Virus record (IMG/VR): IMGVR_UViG_3300017959_000001
Coordinates: 1-25,916 of that record
Direction: 5' to 3' (one strand)
From: a virus
DNA: 25,916 nt
Below, one piece after another: positions 1 through 6,848 of this stretch; positions within the stretch are counted from its first letter, which is position 1, and every line of letters starts with the position of its first letter. The notes under the pieces are model-generated. The model worked only from the letters and a program-made list of their open reading frames with translations, had not been told where the DNA came from and did not search any database. A program made the position numbers and the translations under genes.

Positions 1-1582
1 CAGTTTCAACTATACGAAGATCATTAGATGAAGAGTTGGTCTCCATATGCCAAACTTTGTTTGAGGTTGAGTTAGTTAATTTCAAATGAGTATCTGAAGC
101 GTTTAAAAATGATCTGCCATGTACTAAATCACCATATTGTCCAGCGTCCGCACCACTATCCATTTTGTACTTTAGCATAACACCAGAACCACTACCATTA
201 TATGTGAAACCTACATAATCACCATAATCTCCGTCCATCCAACCCATTAAACCGTTCGTGGTTGAACCTTTTTGCATTAGTAAAGTTTGAACCATACCAT
301 AAGTATCAATATTAAATGAATTAGTAGTTTTACCAGCTTGACCAACTTTTAATGATCTGGCATCAATGAAAGTTGCTGATAATGTACCAGTTTTAATTGC
401 TGAAGCATCAATTCCAATTGCGTTAATTGTTGCAGCATCAAGTTGAGCTGTACTAATTTTACCAGACAACTCGCCTAAATCAGTTCTTGTTAATTTCGCC
501 CAAGCAGTTCCATTCCATTGATACCAAGTATTCGCAATATATGGTGTCGTTACACCTGTAGTTGCGAGCCAAACTTGACCAGCATATGGACTTGATGGTG
601 GTGTAGCTGATTTAACAATTGCTGCCTCTTTTGCTGCAATCAATGTATTTGCAGCATCAGTTATCGCTTTTTGTAAATTAGCTTTTTCTGTATAATAAGT
701 TGAGAAATATGAACGTACTGTTGCACCAACAATATTGTCAGTTGTTGTTAAGTTTGCTAAATAAGGAGTTATGACGTTATTTAACAAATTTGTATAAGCA
801 GTATCATATTTTGTTGTTGGAATTGAATATCCTGTGGCTTGAGAATCGAGAACCGTTTTCTCAGCAGTAATTGCATCAGTTTCTTTTTTCAATGCCATTT
901 TTTCAATAGGTGTAAGTTTATTATCACTTGTCATATCGCTAATTGAACCTTCAATACTTGAAGTTCTATTAGTAATAGTGTTAGTGAATTTAGTTAAATT
1001 AACAGGTACAATAGCACCATTGATTGTTTCGGTATATTCACCTGTTACCGCACTATCAAATAATGTTGTCCAAGTTGTTCCATCAACAGAAACTTGAGTT
1101 TTTGTGCCATGATATGTTCTTCCATCAGAATAGTAATACCATACTTGAATATAATCTAAATCTTCATAAACCGCACCTAAATCTAGTTGAACCCATTGTA
1201 AACCAGTACCGAAAGTTGAGTAGTTATTTGTGCTTATTATTTCATCCGTACAATAAACTGGGTTTGACAATGTTGCACTTGATGTAACAACAATTCCTTT
1301 TGCTCGGTTTGTTGTACCAGCCATAGCTTTCAATTCGGTTAAATGGTTTGAACCATTTGCCGAGTTACCTTTTGACCAAATTTTAATATATCTAACTTTT
1401 TGTAAACCATTGATAATTTGTTGAGTTGGTGGATTAACCCAGTTACCGCCTGATGAAACTAATGTTAGACCTGTTGTTGGGTTATACCATTGTGCTCCAT
1501 CCATTAAAGGAGTAGGAGGTGTTGTTTGAACAACTAAATCATTGGTTTGAGTAATAGTAAATTGACCTTGTATACTTGCCAT
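1..1582 (-). CDS. Tail fibre / receptor-binding-like protein, discoidin-like domain (3' end outside window)
   Basis: The minus-strand frame is open from ATG at 1582 to the left edge (527 codons, no stop), with AGGAG about 10 nt before the start, and lies directly downstream of Tal. In order I see a short N-terminal segment; a beta-rich region at about residues 50-190 with the F5/8 type C (discoidin, galactose-binding) look, including VQLDLGAVYEDLDYIQVW and VSVDGTTWTTLF; a helical LTPIEK module at about 215-305 that resembles one in Tal; then a glycine/threonine-rich fibre-like region with IDASAIKTGTLSATFIDA-type repeats. Position and composition suggest a distal tail or baseplate protein that contacts the host surface, perhaps binding sugars. 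Domain naming is by eye. The C-terminal receptor-binding or chaperone part, if any, is outside the window. Confidence 0.8.
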   Translation of the reverse strand, partial: MASIQGQFTITQTNDLVVQTTPPTPLMDGAQWYNPTTGLTLVSSGGNWVNPPTQQIINGLQKVRYIKIWSKGNSANGSNHLTELKAMAGTTNRAKGIVVTSSATLSNPVYCTDEIISTNNYSTFGTGLQWVQLDLGAVYEDLDYIQVWYYYSDGRTYHGTKTQVSVDGTTWTTLFDSAVTGEYTETINGAIVPVNLTKFTNTITNRTSSIEGSISDMTSDNKLTPIEKMALKKETDAITAEKTVLDSQATGYSIPTTKYDTAYTNLLNNVITPYLANLTTTDNIVGATVRSYFSTYYTEKANLQKAITDAANTLIAAKEAAIVKSATPPSSPYAGQVWLATTGVTTPYIANTWYQWNGTAWAKLTRTDLGELSGKISTAQLDAATINAIGIDASAIKTGTLSATFIDARSLKVGQAGKTTNSFNIDTYGMVQTLLMQKGSTTNGLMGWMDGDYGDYVGFTYNGSGSGVMLKYKMDSGADAGQYGDLVHGRSFLNASDTHLKLTNSTSNKVWHMETNSSSNDLRIVET

Positions 1583-1600
1583 TGTTTATCCTCTCCTTTT

Positions 1601-3316
1601 TTAAGATGTTGTTACATTACAGAAAAATGTTGCTTTACCAGTAACATCAGTTGGACTTACTGTTAAAGTTTGTGTCGCTGGGTCTTTAAATGATGGGTCA
1701 ACCGTACCATCAGACTTAAATTTCTCCCAGTTATAAGTAACAGTATCAGGTGCATACAGATCACCATTTTTATACAATAATGCTGTTAGAACCGTACCTA
1801 TACCAGCACCATTTTTGAATACATTACCATTTGAAGAATTAATAACTACTTGTATTGAATGGTCTTCACTCATTCTCTTTAGTAAGTTTGCTCTTCTTGT
1901 GAAATAAGTATCAAATAATCCATTTATGGTAGGACTATCAATAACCGTTGTAATCGTCATATCAGCTAAAAGATTATTTGACGATACATAGTTTAATACG
2001 TTGTTAACAGCTAAAACGTAATCGTTTAACTCGTTTTGTATTGCGGTTGAAGATTGTGTCGTAAAATTATCACGTTCAAGTGTTATTTCATTTAACTTAT
2101 TTTGTAAAGTTTGCTTTTCGTTTGGTGTCAACCTAGCATCATTAAATAAATCATTAATTGCCGAAGCTACATAATCCGCACTTGCTTGAGCTAATGCAAC
2201 ATTTTTTGTGTTTGCACTCAATTGTGATTTAATGCTAGTGATTTCATCTGTTATATTAGATTGAACTTCTTTGAAGTTTGCTAGTGTACATTCGTTTTTG
2301 CTGTCGTCAGTAAATGAAACTTTTAATTGAGATACACGAGCGTCTAAATATAAAGGTGGTGTAAATTCATTATCAATTACATAAACCGTATCACCTATTG
2401 AAACCTCTGAATCAGATAAAAGAATTGTTTTCATATCATATGAAATTTTTGGTTGATTACGAAGTTGTAATGCTTGTCTTGTTAAAGTAAGCAATTCTGC
2501 TGCAGAACTACATTCACTATTTGAATAAACACCAAAAATATGATAACCGTTACGATTCCATCTTTTATAAGAATCATCATCTCCAACCCAATCTTGATCT
2601 AAGGGTTTGTCATCGGCTTGTGCAGTTTTAAAATCAAGTCCATCCTTACCTACACCATACAATGCAGTCGCTAATTCACTTGAATCAACTTTTTTCTGAA
2701 CTTCTGCCATATTTGAGCCATAAGCAAAACGATAACCCCTAAAGTCACCACGTTGTTCATAGACATTTATATATTTACCAACTATTTTACCGCCACGAAT
2801 ATCAACCGAATAACTTATTTCTACATCATATTTATTAATAACCCAATCTTGAATTAATTGATAAACGGTAGTCATATCGGTAATATCAACACTTAAAACA
2901 GTATCAGTGGGAAAACTAATCTCTCCAACTTCCCATTCAGTGTCTTGTAAAATAACGTTTAAAAATTGTTCTATGTTTGCCGAAGGCATACTTACTGGTC
3001 TAACGTACTCATTTAATAAACCAATACCAGCCATTTCACAATAAACAGTTTTCATAAATTGGTCATTATGTACGTCAGTAACATTGATAATTTCAAACAT
3101 TTTGCAATCATGTTGAAATTCAAAAGCAACATAATTACCAACTACCAAGTTTTGAGCTTGAGGTGTAGTTGCTAATGTACTAAATGTAAATGTTTCAGCT
3201 CCTGATGCTAAATCCATCATATATTCATCATCAAAAAATGGTGTTGCTAAGTTTGAACCATTCATTTCTGATAAAGTACCAACAACTTGTTCTTTGTTGT
3301 TCAATATAAAAAGCAT
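1601..3316 (-). CDS. Tail tip protein Tal (prophage endopeptidase-tail family)
   Basis: 571 aa. I chose ATG at 3316 because AAAGGAGG sits 7 nt upstream; the longer TTG start at 3397 would run through the promoter-like leader. Residues 1-350 have the layout of the phage minor structural protein/Tal N-terminal region, the hub that closes the tail tube below Dit: a beta-rich start MLFILNNKEQVVGTL, then DITDMTTVYQLIQDWV, and a VSIGDTVYVID segment. About 365-390 is helical, about 393-485 is a helical LTPNEK module shared with the downstream fibre gene, and about 487-571 looks like an Ig-like fold ending LTVSPTDVTGKATFFC. I see no convincing peptidase or muramidase active site, so enzymatic activity is not claimed. 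The gene follows the reversed cassette and appears to have its own late-type promoter motif. The fibre gene starts 18 nt after its stop. Confidence 0.82.
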   Translation of the reverse strand: MLFILNNKEQVVGTLSEMNGSNLATPFFDDEYMMDLASGAETFTFSTLATTPQAQNLVVGNYVAFEFQHDCKMFEIINVTDVHNDQFMKTVYCEMAGIGLLNEYVRPVSMPSANIEQFLNVILQDTEWEVGEISFPTDTVLSVDITDMTTVYQLIQDWVINKYDVEISYSVDIRGGKIVGKYINVYEQRGDFRGYRFAYGSNMAEVQKKVDSSELATALYGVGKDGLDFKTAQADDKPLDQDWVGDDDSYKRWNRNGYHIFGVYSNSECSSAAELLTLTRQALQLRNQPKISYDMKTILLSDSEVSIGDTVYVIDNEFTPPLYLDARVSQLKVSFTDDSKNECTLANFKEVQSNITDEITSIKSQLSANTKNVALAQASADYVASAINDLFNDARLTPNEKQTLQNKLNEITLERDNFTTQSSTAIQNELNDYVLAVNNVLNYVSSNNLLADMTITTVIDSPTINGLFDTYFTRRANLLKRMSEDHSIQVVINSSNGNVFKNGAGIGTVLTALLYKNGDLYAPDTVTYNWEKFKSDGTVDPSFKDPATQTLTVSPTDVTGKATFFCNVTTS

Positions 3317-3328
3317 TTGTGTCCTCCT

Positions 3329-3353
3329 TTCAACCCTTATAATATATACATGG
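3329..3353 (-). promoter_or_regulatory. Late-type promoter motif, copy 1 (before Tal)
   Basis: On the minus strand this reads CATGTATATATTATAAGGG followed by TTGAA, ending just before the Tal ribosome binding site. It nearly matches the motif at 15375-15399 (CATATATTTATTATAGGGG then TTGAA) and resembles those at 11401-11421 and 21377-21394. A TTGACT lies upstream, but 19 or more bases away. Promoter function is inferred from repetition and position. Confidence 0.55.
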
Positions 3354-3389
3354 ACTGTAGGCGAAAAAGTCAACAATTCTAAATAAAAT

Positions 3390-3412
3390 CTCAACAAAAG
3401 TGTTGAGTTTTT
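3390..3412 (+). terminator. Hairpin / possible bidirectional terminator
   Basis: CTCAACA (3390-3396), loop AAAG, TGTTGAG (3401-3407), followed on the plus strand by T5. On the minus strand the stem is followed by ATTTTATTT, so it may work both ways. Its right arm contains the -35 box of cassette promoter 1. Confidence 0.55.
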
Positions 3413-3456
3413 GATTAATATGTTATATGATCAATTTGTAAGGAAGTTACTTACAA
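3403..3456 (+). promoter_or_regulatory. Cassette promoter 1 with downstream dyad
   Basis: TTGAGT (3403-3408), 17-bp spacer, TATGAT (3426-3431): a good vegetative sigma-type promoter. It is followed by CAATTTGTAAGGAA, shared with promoter 2. The dyad TTGTAAG (3436-3442) / CTTACAA (3450-3456) lies at or just after the expected transcription start and could be an operator or a 5' mRNA hairpin. Confidence 0.7.
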
Positions 3457-3482
3457 AATAAATAATGAAGAGGTTGTTAAAA

Positions 3483-3695
3483 ATGAGAAAAGAGTGGAAA
3501 GTGTTAGAAATTATAGCAAGAGAAGGACAATTTGGTGAAGTAGAGGGTAGAAAGTTATTTGAATATGGTAAACAATTAAAAACATTAAGAGAAGATGGCT
3601 TAATAAAAAGAAGAGATACGGAGTTTGGTTTTAAAATGAGTTTTTATAGCCTAACACATAAAGGTTCACGATTATTAGCGGAAGCTGGGGTTTAA
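3483..3695 (+). CDS. Small winged-helix DNA-binding-like protein
   Basis: 70 aa from ATG 3483. The upstream ATG at 3465 has no well-placed ribosome binding site, whereas AAGAGG lies about 9 nt before 3483. The protein begins MRKEWKVLEIIAREGQFG, then has KQLKTLREDGLIKRRD (a typical recognition helix plus wing) and ends with LTHKGSRLLAEAGV, the C-terminal pattern of small MarR/PadR-like winged-helix proteins. It is probably a transcription factor that could act on the three cassette promoters; that target is inference. It is the first gene of the reversed cassette, with its own promoter upstream. Its stop codon sits in the loop of its terminator. Confidence 0.7.
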   Translation: MRKEWKVLEIIAREGQFGEVEGRKLFEYGKQLKTLREDGLIKRRDTEFGFKMSFYSLTHKGSRLLAEAGV

Positions 3696-3708
3696 CCCTA
3701 GCTTTTTT
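3683..3708 (+). terminator. Intrinsic terminator of the winged-helix gene
   Basis: AGCTGGGG (3683-3690), loop TTTAA, CCCTAGCT (3696-3703) followed by T5. The stem is 8 bp with one G-T pair. The gene's TAA is in the loop. Confidence 0.85.
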
Positions 3709-3722
3709 ATTTCAAAAAACTG

Positions 3723-3775
3723 TTGACACTTATCAGTATTTATGTTATGATCAATTTGTAAGGAACACATTACAA
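3723..3775 (+). promoter_or_regulatory. Cassette promoter 2 with downstream dyad
   Basis: TTGACA (3723-3728), 17-bp spacer, TATGAT (3746-3751): a perfect -35 and near-perfect -10. The sequence TTATGTTATGATCA is shared with promoter 3, and CAATTTGTAAGGAA with promoter 1. The dyad TTGTAA (3756-3761) / TTACAA (3770-3775) follows the -10. Confidence 0.85.
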
Positions 3776-3787
3776 GGAGTGGTTAAA

Positions 3788-4024
3788 ATGCAACAAAAAT
3801 TCGAAATAGCACAAAAACATATTAATGATATTGATTTAAGAATTAAAATGTTTACAGATTCAATTGCAAGAGAAAACAGCCAATTACAAGAATACCTTAA
3901 AACAGAAAATTACTACTGGGTAAATATTTGTGCAAAAAAAATTACAGAGTATTATAATGATTTAACAATAGAACAAACAAAGAAAAAAGAAATGCAAGAG
4001 TTATTAAACTTTTTAACAAAATAA
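3788..4024 (+). CDS. Small coiled-coil protein, paralogue of the zinc-ribbon gene at 4361
   Basis: 78 aa from ATG 3788, with AAGGAG at 3774-3779, 8 nt before the start; the GTG at 3779 overlaps this site and is rejected. The protein is almost entirely helical and charged. It aligns end to end with the C-terminal part of the protein at 4361-4720: both have I-x-D/L-R/K-I repeats, an aromatic pair before a conserved WV (YYWVN and FHWVR), a following A-x-x-I-x-x-Y, and a C-terminus of the form MQELLNF / LQEILDF. No known domain is recognised. It may oligomerise with its paralogue. It is transcribed from promoter 2, with the HTH gene next in the same direction. Confidence 0.72.
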   Translation: MQQKFEIAQKHINDIDLRIKMFTDSIARENSQLQEYLKTENYYWVNICAKKITEYYNDLTIEQTKKKEMQELLNFLTK

Positions 4025-4045
4025 GAGGGTTAACCCCCTCTTTTC
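4024..4045 (+). terminator. Hairpin / terminator after the coiled-coil gene
   Basis: AGAGGG (4024-4029), loop TTAACC, CCCTCT (4036-4041) then TTT. The short T tract suggests partial read-through into the HTH gene, which has no separate recognisable promoter. Confidence 0.65.
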
Positions 4046-4061
4046 TAAGGAGCTAAACAAC

Positions 4062-4295
4062 ATGACTTTAACAGAAGAAATAATGCAAGAAATACAAGTT
4101 TATAGATTATATCATTCTTTTCTTTTTTTAGAAGCCTCTAGATATGTTTTAAGAAAACGTGGTTATTCTTATGAAGAAATAGGCGAGTTAACTCAAGCAA
4201 GTGCAAGTGCGGTTAAACAGTATTTAACAAGATTAGACAAAAAATTAATTGAAAAACCTTATTTTTATACTAATTTAGATGAATTGATGAGTTGA
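4062..4295 (+). CDS. Small HTH protein (sigma region 4-like fold)
   Basis: 77 aa, start ATG 4062, with AAGGAG at 4047-4052, 9 nt upstream. The centre, LRKRGYSYEEIGELTQASAS then AVKQYLTRLDKKL, is a clear helix-turn-helix of the kind seen in sigma-70 region 4 and small phage regulators (Y-S-x-E-E-I-A/G-x-x ... S-x-x-A-V-K-x-x-L). The N-terminal 30 residues are helical and hydrophobic and may form an interaction surface. It could be a DNA-binding regulator or an RNA polymerase-binding protein; the target is unknown. Its stop codon TGA overlaps the -35 box of promoter 3, so the two units are packed as tightly as possible. Confidence 0.72.
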   Translation: MTLTEEIMQEIQVYRLYHSFLFLEASRYVLRKRGYSYEEIGELTQASASAVKQYLTRLDKKLIEKPYFYTNLDELMS

Positions 4296-4310
4296 CAGCT
4301 CATCTTTTTT
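4286..4310 (+). terminator. Terminator whose loop holds the next -35 box
   Basis: GATGAG (4286-4291), loop TTGACAG, CTCATC (4299-4304), then T6. The loop includes TTGACA, the -35 of cassette promoter 3. Confidence 0.78.
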
Positions 4311-4320
4311 ATGTTATGAT
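4292..4320 (+). promoter_or_regulatory. Cassette promoter 3
   Basis: TTGACA (4292-4297), 17-bp spacer, TATGAT (4315-4320), followed by CATTATGTAAGGAACATTA, closely matching promoters 1 and 2 downstream of the -10. The inverted repeat is shorter here (ATGT/ACAT). Confidence 0.85.
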
Positions 4321-4360
4321 CATTATGTAAGGAACATTAAAACTTTAGGAGGTCATTGAT

Positions 4361-4720
4361 ATGACAAACATGGTATGTAACGATTGTAAAAGAGGTTTCA
4401 CAAAAGAATTTGGAAATGAAGATTATTGCCCCCATTGTGGTTGTTTTGATATAAAAGAAATGGACATTAAAAACGAGGGTTTGGAAGTGGAAAACAAACT
4501 AGATGTAATTAAAAGAAGAATTAAGAATTTAGATGCAAAAATTGAAGGTGCTAAAAACAAAATAATGTTAAACCATGATTGTATTAATAAATACATGGAT
4601 CAAAATAGTTTTCATTGGGTTAGAAATGCTGCAGAAGGTATTGCGAAATATTGTGCAGAATTAGAAAAATATGAAGAAATGAAACGTGAATTACAAGAGA
4701 TTTTAGATTTTTTTAACTAA
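4361..4720 (+). CDS. Zinc-ribbon plus coiled-coil protein
   Basis: 119 aa, start ATG 4361, with AGGAGG at 4347-4352. Residues 6-9 are CNDC and 24-27 CPHC (GNEDYCPHCGC), a CxxC...CxxC zinc ribbon with a further Cys after the second pair. Residues about 45-119 form a charged helical region homologous to the whole 78-aa product of 3788-4024, so this is the same module with a zinc ribbon added at the front. It has its own promoter (4292-4320) and a very strong terminator. A nucleic-acid- or protein-binding role is possible; no specific function is recognised. Confidence 0.75.
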   Translation: MTNMVCNDCKRGFTKEFGNEDYCPHCGCFDIKEMDIKNEGLEVENKLDVIKRRIKNLDAKIEGAKNKIMLNHDCINKYMDQNSFHWVRNAAEGIAKYCAELEKYEEMKRELQEILDFFN

Positions 4721-4732
4721 ATAAAATAATCA

Positions 4733-4758
4733 AGAGGGGTTTTCGCCCCTCTTTTTTT
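4733..4758 (+). terminator. Strong intrinsic terminator closing the reversed cassette
   Basis: AGAGGGG (4733-4739), loop TTTTCG, CCCCTCT (4746-4752), then T6. It ends plus-strand transcription before the convergent Dit gene. On the minus strand there is no good T tract. Confidence 0.9.
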
Positions 4759-4780
4759 ATTCCATTTTTTAAACGTTGGT

Positions 4781-4805
4781 ATATCAAGGTTTATAGCCTC
4801 GATAT
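4781..4805 (-). other. Hairpin downstream of Dit
   Basis: Inverted repeat ATATCAAGG (4781-4789) / CCTCGATAT (4797-4805): 9 bp with one G-T pair and a 7-nt loop. No T run follows on the minus strand, so it may be an mRNA 3'-end structure or a weak terminator for the Dit message. Confidence 0.45.
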
Positions 4806-4829
4806 TCTAAATAAAATGTTGCTTTTACT

Positions 4830-6848
4830 TTAAATCCAGCGGTCATTCATTGTGGCGTGTACATCACAAGTATCATCATCGGTTACACAAATAAACTCTG
4901 ATTCACCAGTTGGAATACTAAAGAATTGACTACCAATATCAAGTTCTTCCATAAATGGTTGTCCATTTAAAGTTATTGTTTGTGTTTCACTATCAATTAA
5001 CAATTCGTCTCCTTGATGGAATATTGGTTTAATATCATTGAACGTCAATCCTGTCCACTCAATAACCTCAACATCAGTTACAGACATAACACTACAAGCT
5101 GGGTCACCTTTGAATTGTGAGAAGTAAGCAACAACATTGTTTAATTGTCCTGTTGGATAACTTGTGCTTGATAAGTTGTTTGTGTAAATGTGTTTTGCAA
5201 CTTTACCATCAACAATTTTATCAACTTGTGCAAACCAAATCTGTTTACCCTTGCTATCAGTTGTTCGTCTAATTTTAAACTCAGCGTACATATCGTTCCA
5301 ATCACCATATTTACCACTGTCAAGAGATTGTTTAACAAATTTACCATTAGAAGGGTCTTTTACATAACCTACTTTTGGGATTGGTGATTTTCTTTTGTCA
5401 TCTAAAACTAGAATGTTACCAAAATAAACCTCAGGCTGAGAATACTCATAAAAGAATTCACTATCACGAGCAACAAATTTGAATAGTTTTGCACCGTTTT
5501 TATCAAAGCCATAAATCTCAAGTAATCCACGTTGATTCTCAACACTAGGAGGCATTGGAACTGAGAAAACTTCCGCATCGTAAGAAGTTACCTTTGCTTT
5601 TCTCAAATAAGTCATGTAAACATAACCACTTTTGCCACCATAATAAACTTTACCCCAACCACTCTTGATGTCACTTACAGAAAGTGATGTATTTTTAGGT
5701 ATTGTTTTTAAAGTTTTATATTTTGTACCACGATCTGAACGCATTGATGTACTTGAATTTGTCATGTAATTACCAGTTGATTTAATAGGCAATGGTGGTT
5801 TTTGAATACTCATGAATCCCATACCAACATAACCAGTTTTACCGTTGTAAGTTACTTGTCCAAAGTTTTTATCAACATTTGAAACAGATACTAACTTACC
5901 TTTTGGAATAACTGTTAACTGAATCGAACTTGCAGAACGTGATTGACGAAGTTTAACATCAGACGCTGCATAATAATTTCTCGGTGCTGGTGATGGTGGT
6001 AATTTTGTTGAACCAATTTGTTTCATATCACCTTTTGAGCTGTGCTCAACTCTTACACGAATCTCAAAATCTGTCAGATCTTTACCAATACTTCTTCTCA
6101 CCGCAGGTCCATGCCAAGCCTTATCACTTGAACCAAAGTCATTTGGTATAATAGCATAACCGCCACCATTGACTGTGATATTACCCATAATCTCACGATT
6201 TGGATCTAGCACGTTGCCAGTAGGAAGCCAGTTTGTAGTAGTTGAGCAATCTTCTTTAAACATAAATGGTAATAATCTCATAGGTACTTCAGAATCTGGT
6301 CTGTTACCTAGTAAAATAGTTTGTCCATCATAGTTAGTAGCTTGAAAAAAGTAAGAATCACTATTAAAACTTGCACCAATACGAGGGTATGTTTCAACCG
6401 TACCAGCGTTTTCAACCGTAAGTTTCTTGCTATCATCACCCTCATAAACATATTCTTCAACAGAATATAAATAAGGGTCATGACAAATAAATGTTATTGA
6501 GAATTGACCATGATTACCAACTTTTTCAACACTAATTGCACCATCTGGAATCGCCCACATATATTTTTCAGGCTCATCTGAAATAATTAATTGTTGAGGT
6601 TGAGATACGTTGAGAACATCAGAAATTGTGTTGATTGCGTCCATGTGTTCTTCAGCTGAAGTTGCGGTAATAAAACAATCCAAAACGAGTTGTTTTGGAC
6701 TGTATTTATACCCTGTGTAGTATTCACCAAACATTGAAGGAATATCTTTTGAGAAATTCTTTCTTTCTGGTAATACTGTTCTATGAACCTTTAGGATACC
6801 CATATATTGGTCGATATCCACACCATTAAAATTTACTTGATAACCCAT
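4830..6848 (-). CDS. Evolved distal tail protein (Dit) with two inserted SH3b domains
   Basis: 672 aa. ATG 6848 overlaps the tape-measure stop (TAATG). Residues 1-135 are a typical siphovirus Dit N-terminus (MGYQVNFNGVDI..., YKYSPKQLVLDC, FICHDPYLYS). After this comes a beta-rich carbohydrate-binding-like region (about 195-275). Then come two tandem SH3b domains at about 290-350 and 358-418, each with the pattern start-NV/MRS, KG/KN...V, FGQVTYNGKTGYV and WGKVYYGGKSGYV. The beta region resumes to about 600, and the C-terminus (about 605-672, LLIDSETQTITLNGQPF) matches the Dit end. Dit forms the hexameric tail-tip hub between tube and Tal. The inserted SH3b pair probably binds the cell wall. 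A typical Dit is about 250 aa. Confidence 0.85.
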   Translation of the reverse strand: MGYQVNFNGVDIDQYMGILKVHRTVLPERKNFSKDIPSMFGEYYTGYKYSPKQLVLDCFITATSAEEHMDAINTISDVLNVSQPQQLIISDEPEKYMWAIPDGAISVEKVGNHGQFSITFICHDPYLYSVEEYVYEGDDSKKLTVENAGTVETYPRIGASFNSDSYFFQATNYDGQTILLGNRPDSEVPMRLLPFMFKEDCSTTTNWLPTGNVLDPNREIMGNITVNGGGYAIIPNDFGSSDKAWHGPAVRRSIGKDLTDFEIRVRVEHSSKGDMKQIGSTKLPPSPAPRNYYAASDVKLRQSRSASSIQLTVIPKGKLVSVSNVDKNFGQVTYNGKTGYVGMGFMSIQKPPLPIKSTGNYMTNSSTSMRSDRGTKYKTLKTIPKNTSLSVSDIKSGWGKVYYGGKSGYVYMTYLRKAKVTSYDAEVFSVPMPPSVENQRGLLEIYGFDKNGAKLFKFVARDSEFFYEYSQPEVYFGNILVLDDKRKSPIPKVGYVKDPSNGKFVKQSLDSGKYGDWNDMYAEFKIRRTTDSKGKQIWFAQVDKIVDGKVAKHIYTNNLSSTSYPTGQLNNVVAYFSQFKGDPACSVMSVTDVEVIEWTGLTFNDIKPIFHQGDELLIDSETQTITLNGQPFMEELDIGSQFFSIPTGESEFICVTDDDTCDVHATMNDRWI

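Noticed and set aside
1-1582. Diversity-generating retroelement target in the fibre
   Set aside because: No reverse transcriptase or template repeat is seen in the window, and the gene end is missing.
3317-3397. 27-residue N-terminal extension of Tal from a TTG start
   Set aside because: It would run through the promoter-like motif and hairpin; the ATG at 3316 has a strong, well-spaced ribosome binding site.
5141-5387. Short frames on both strands inside Dit
   Set aside because: Out-of-frame shadows of a well-supported gene with no independent start signal.
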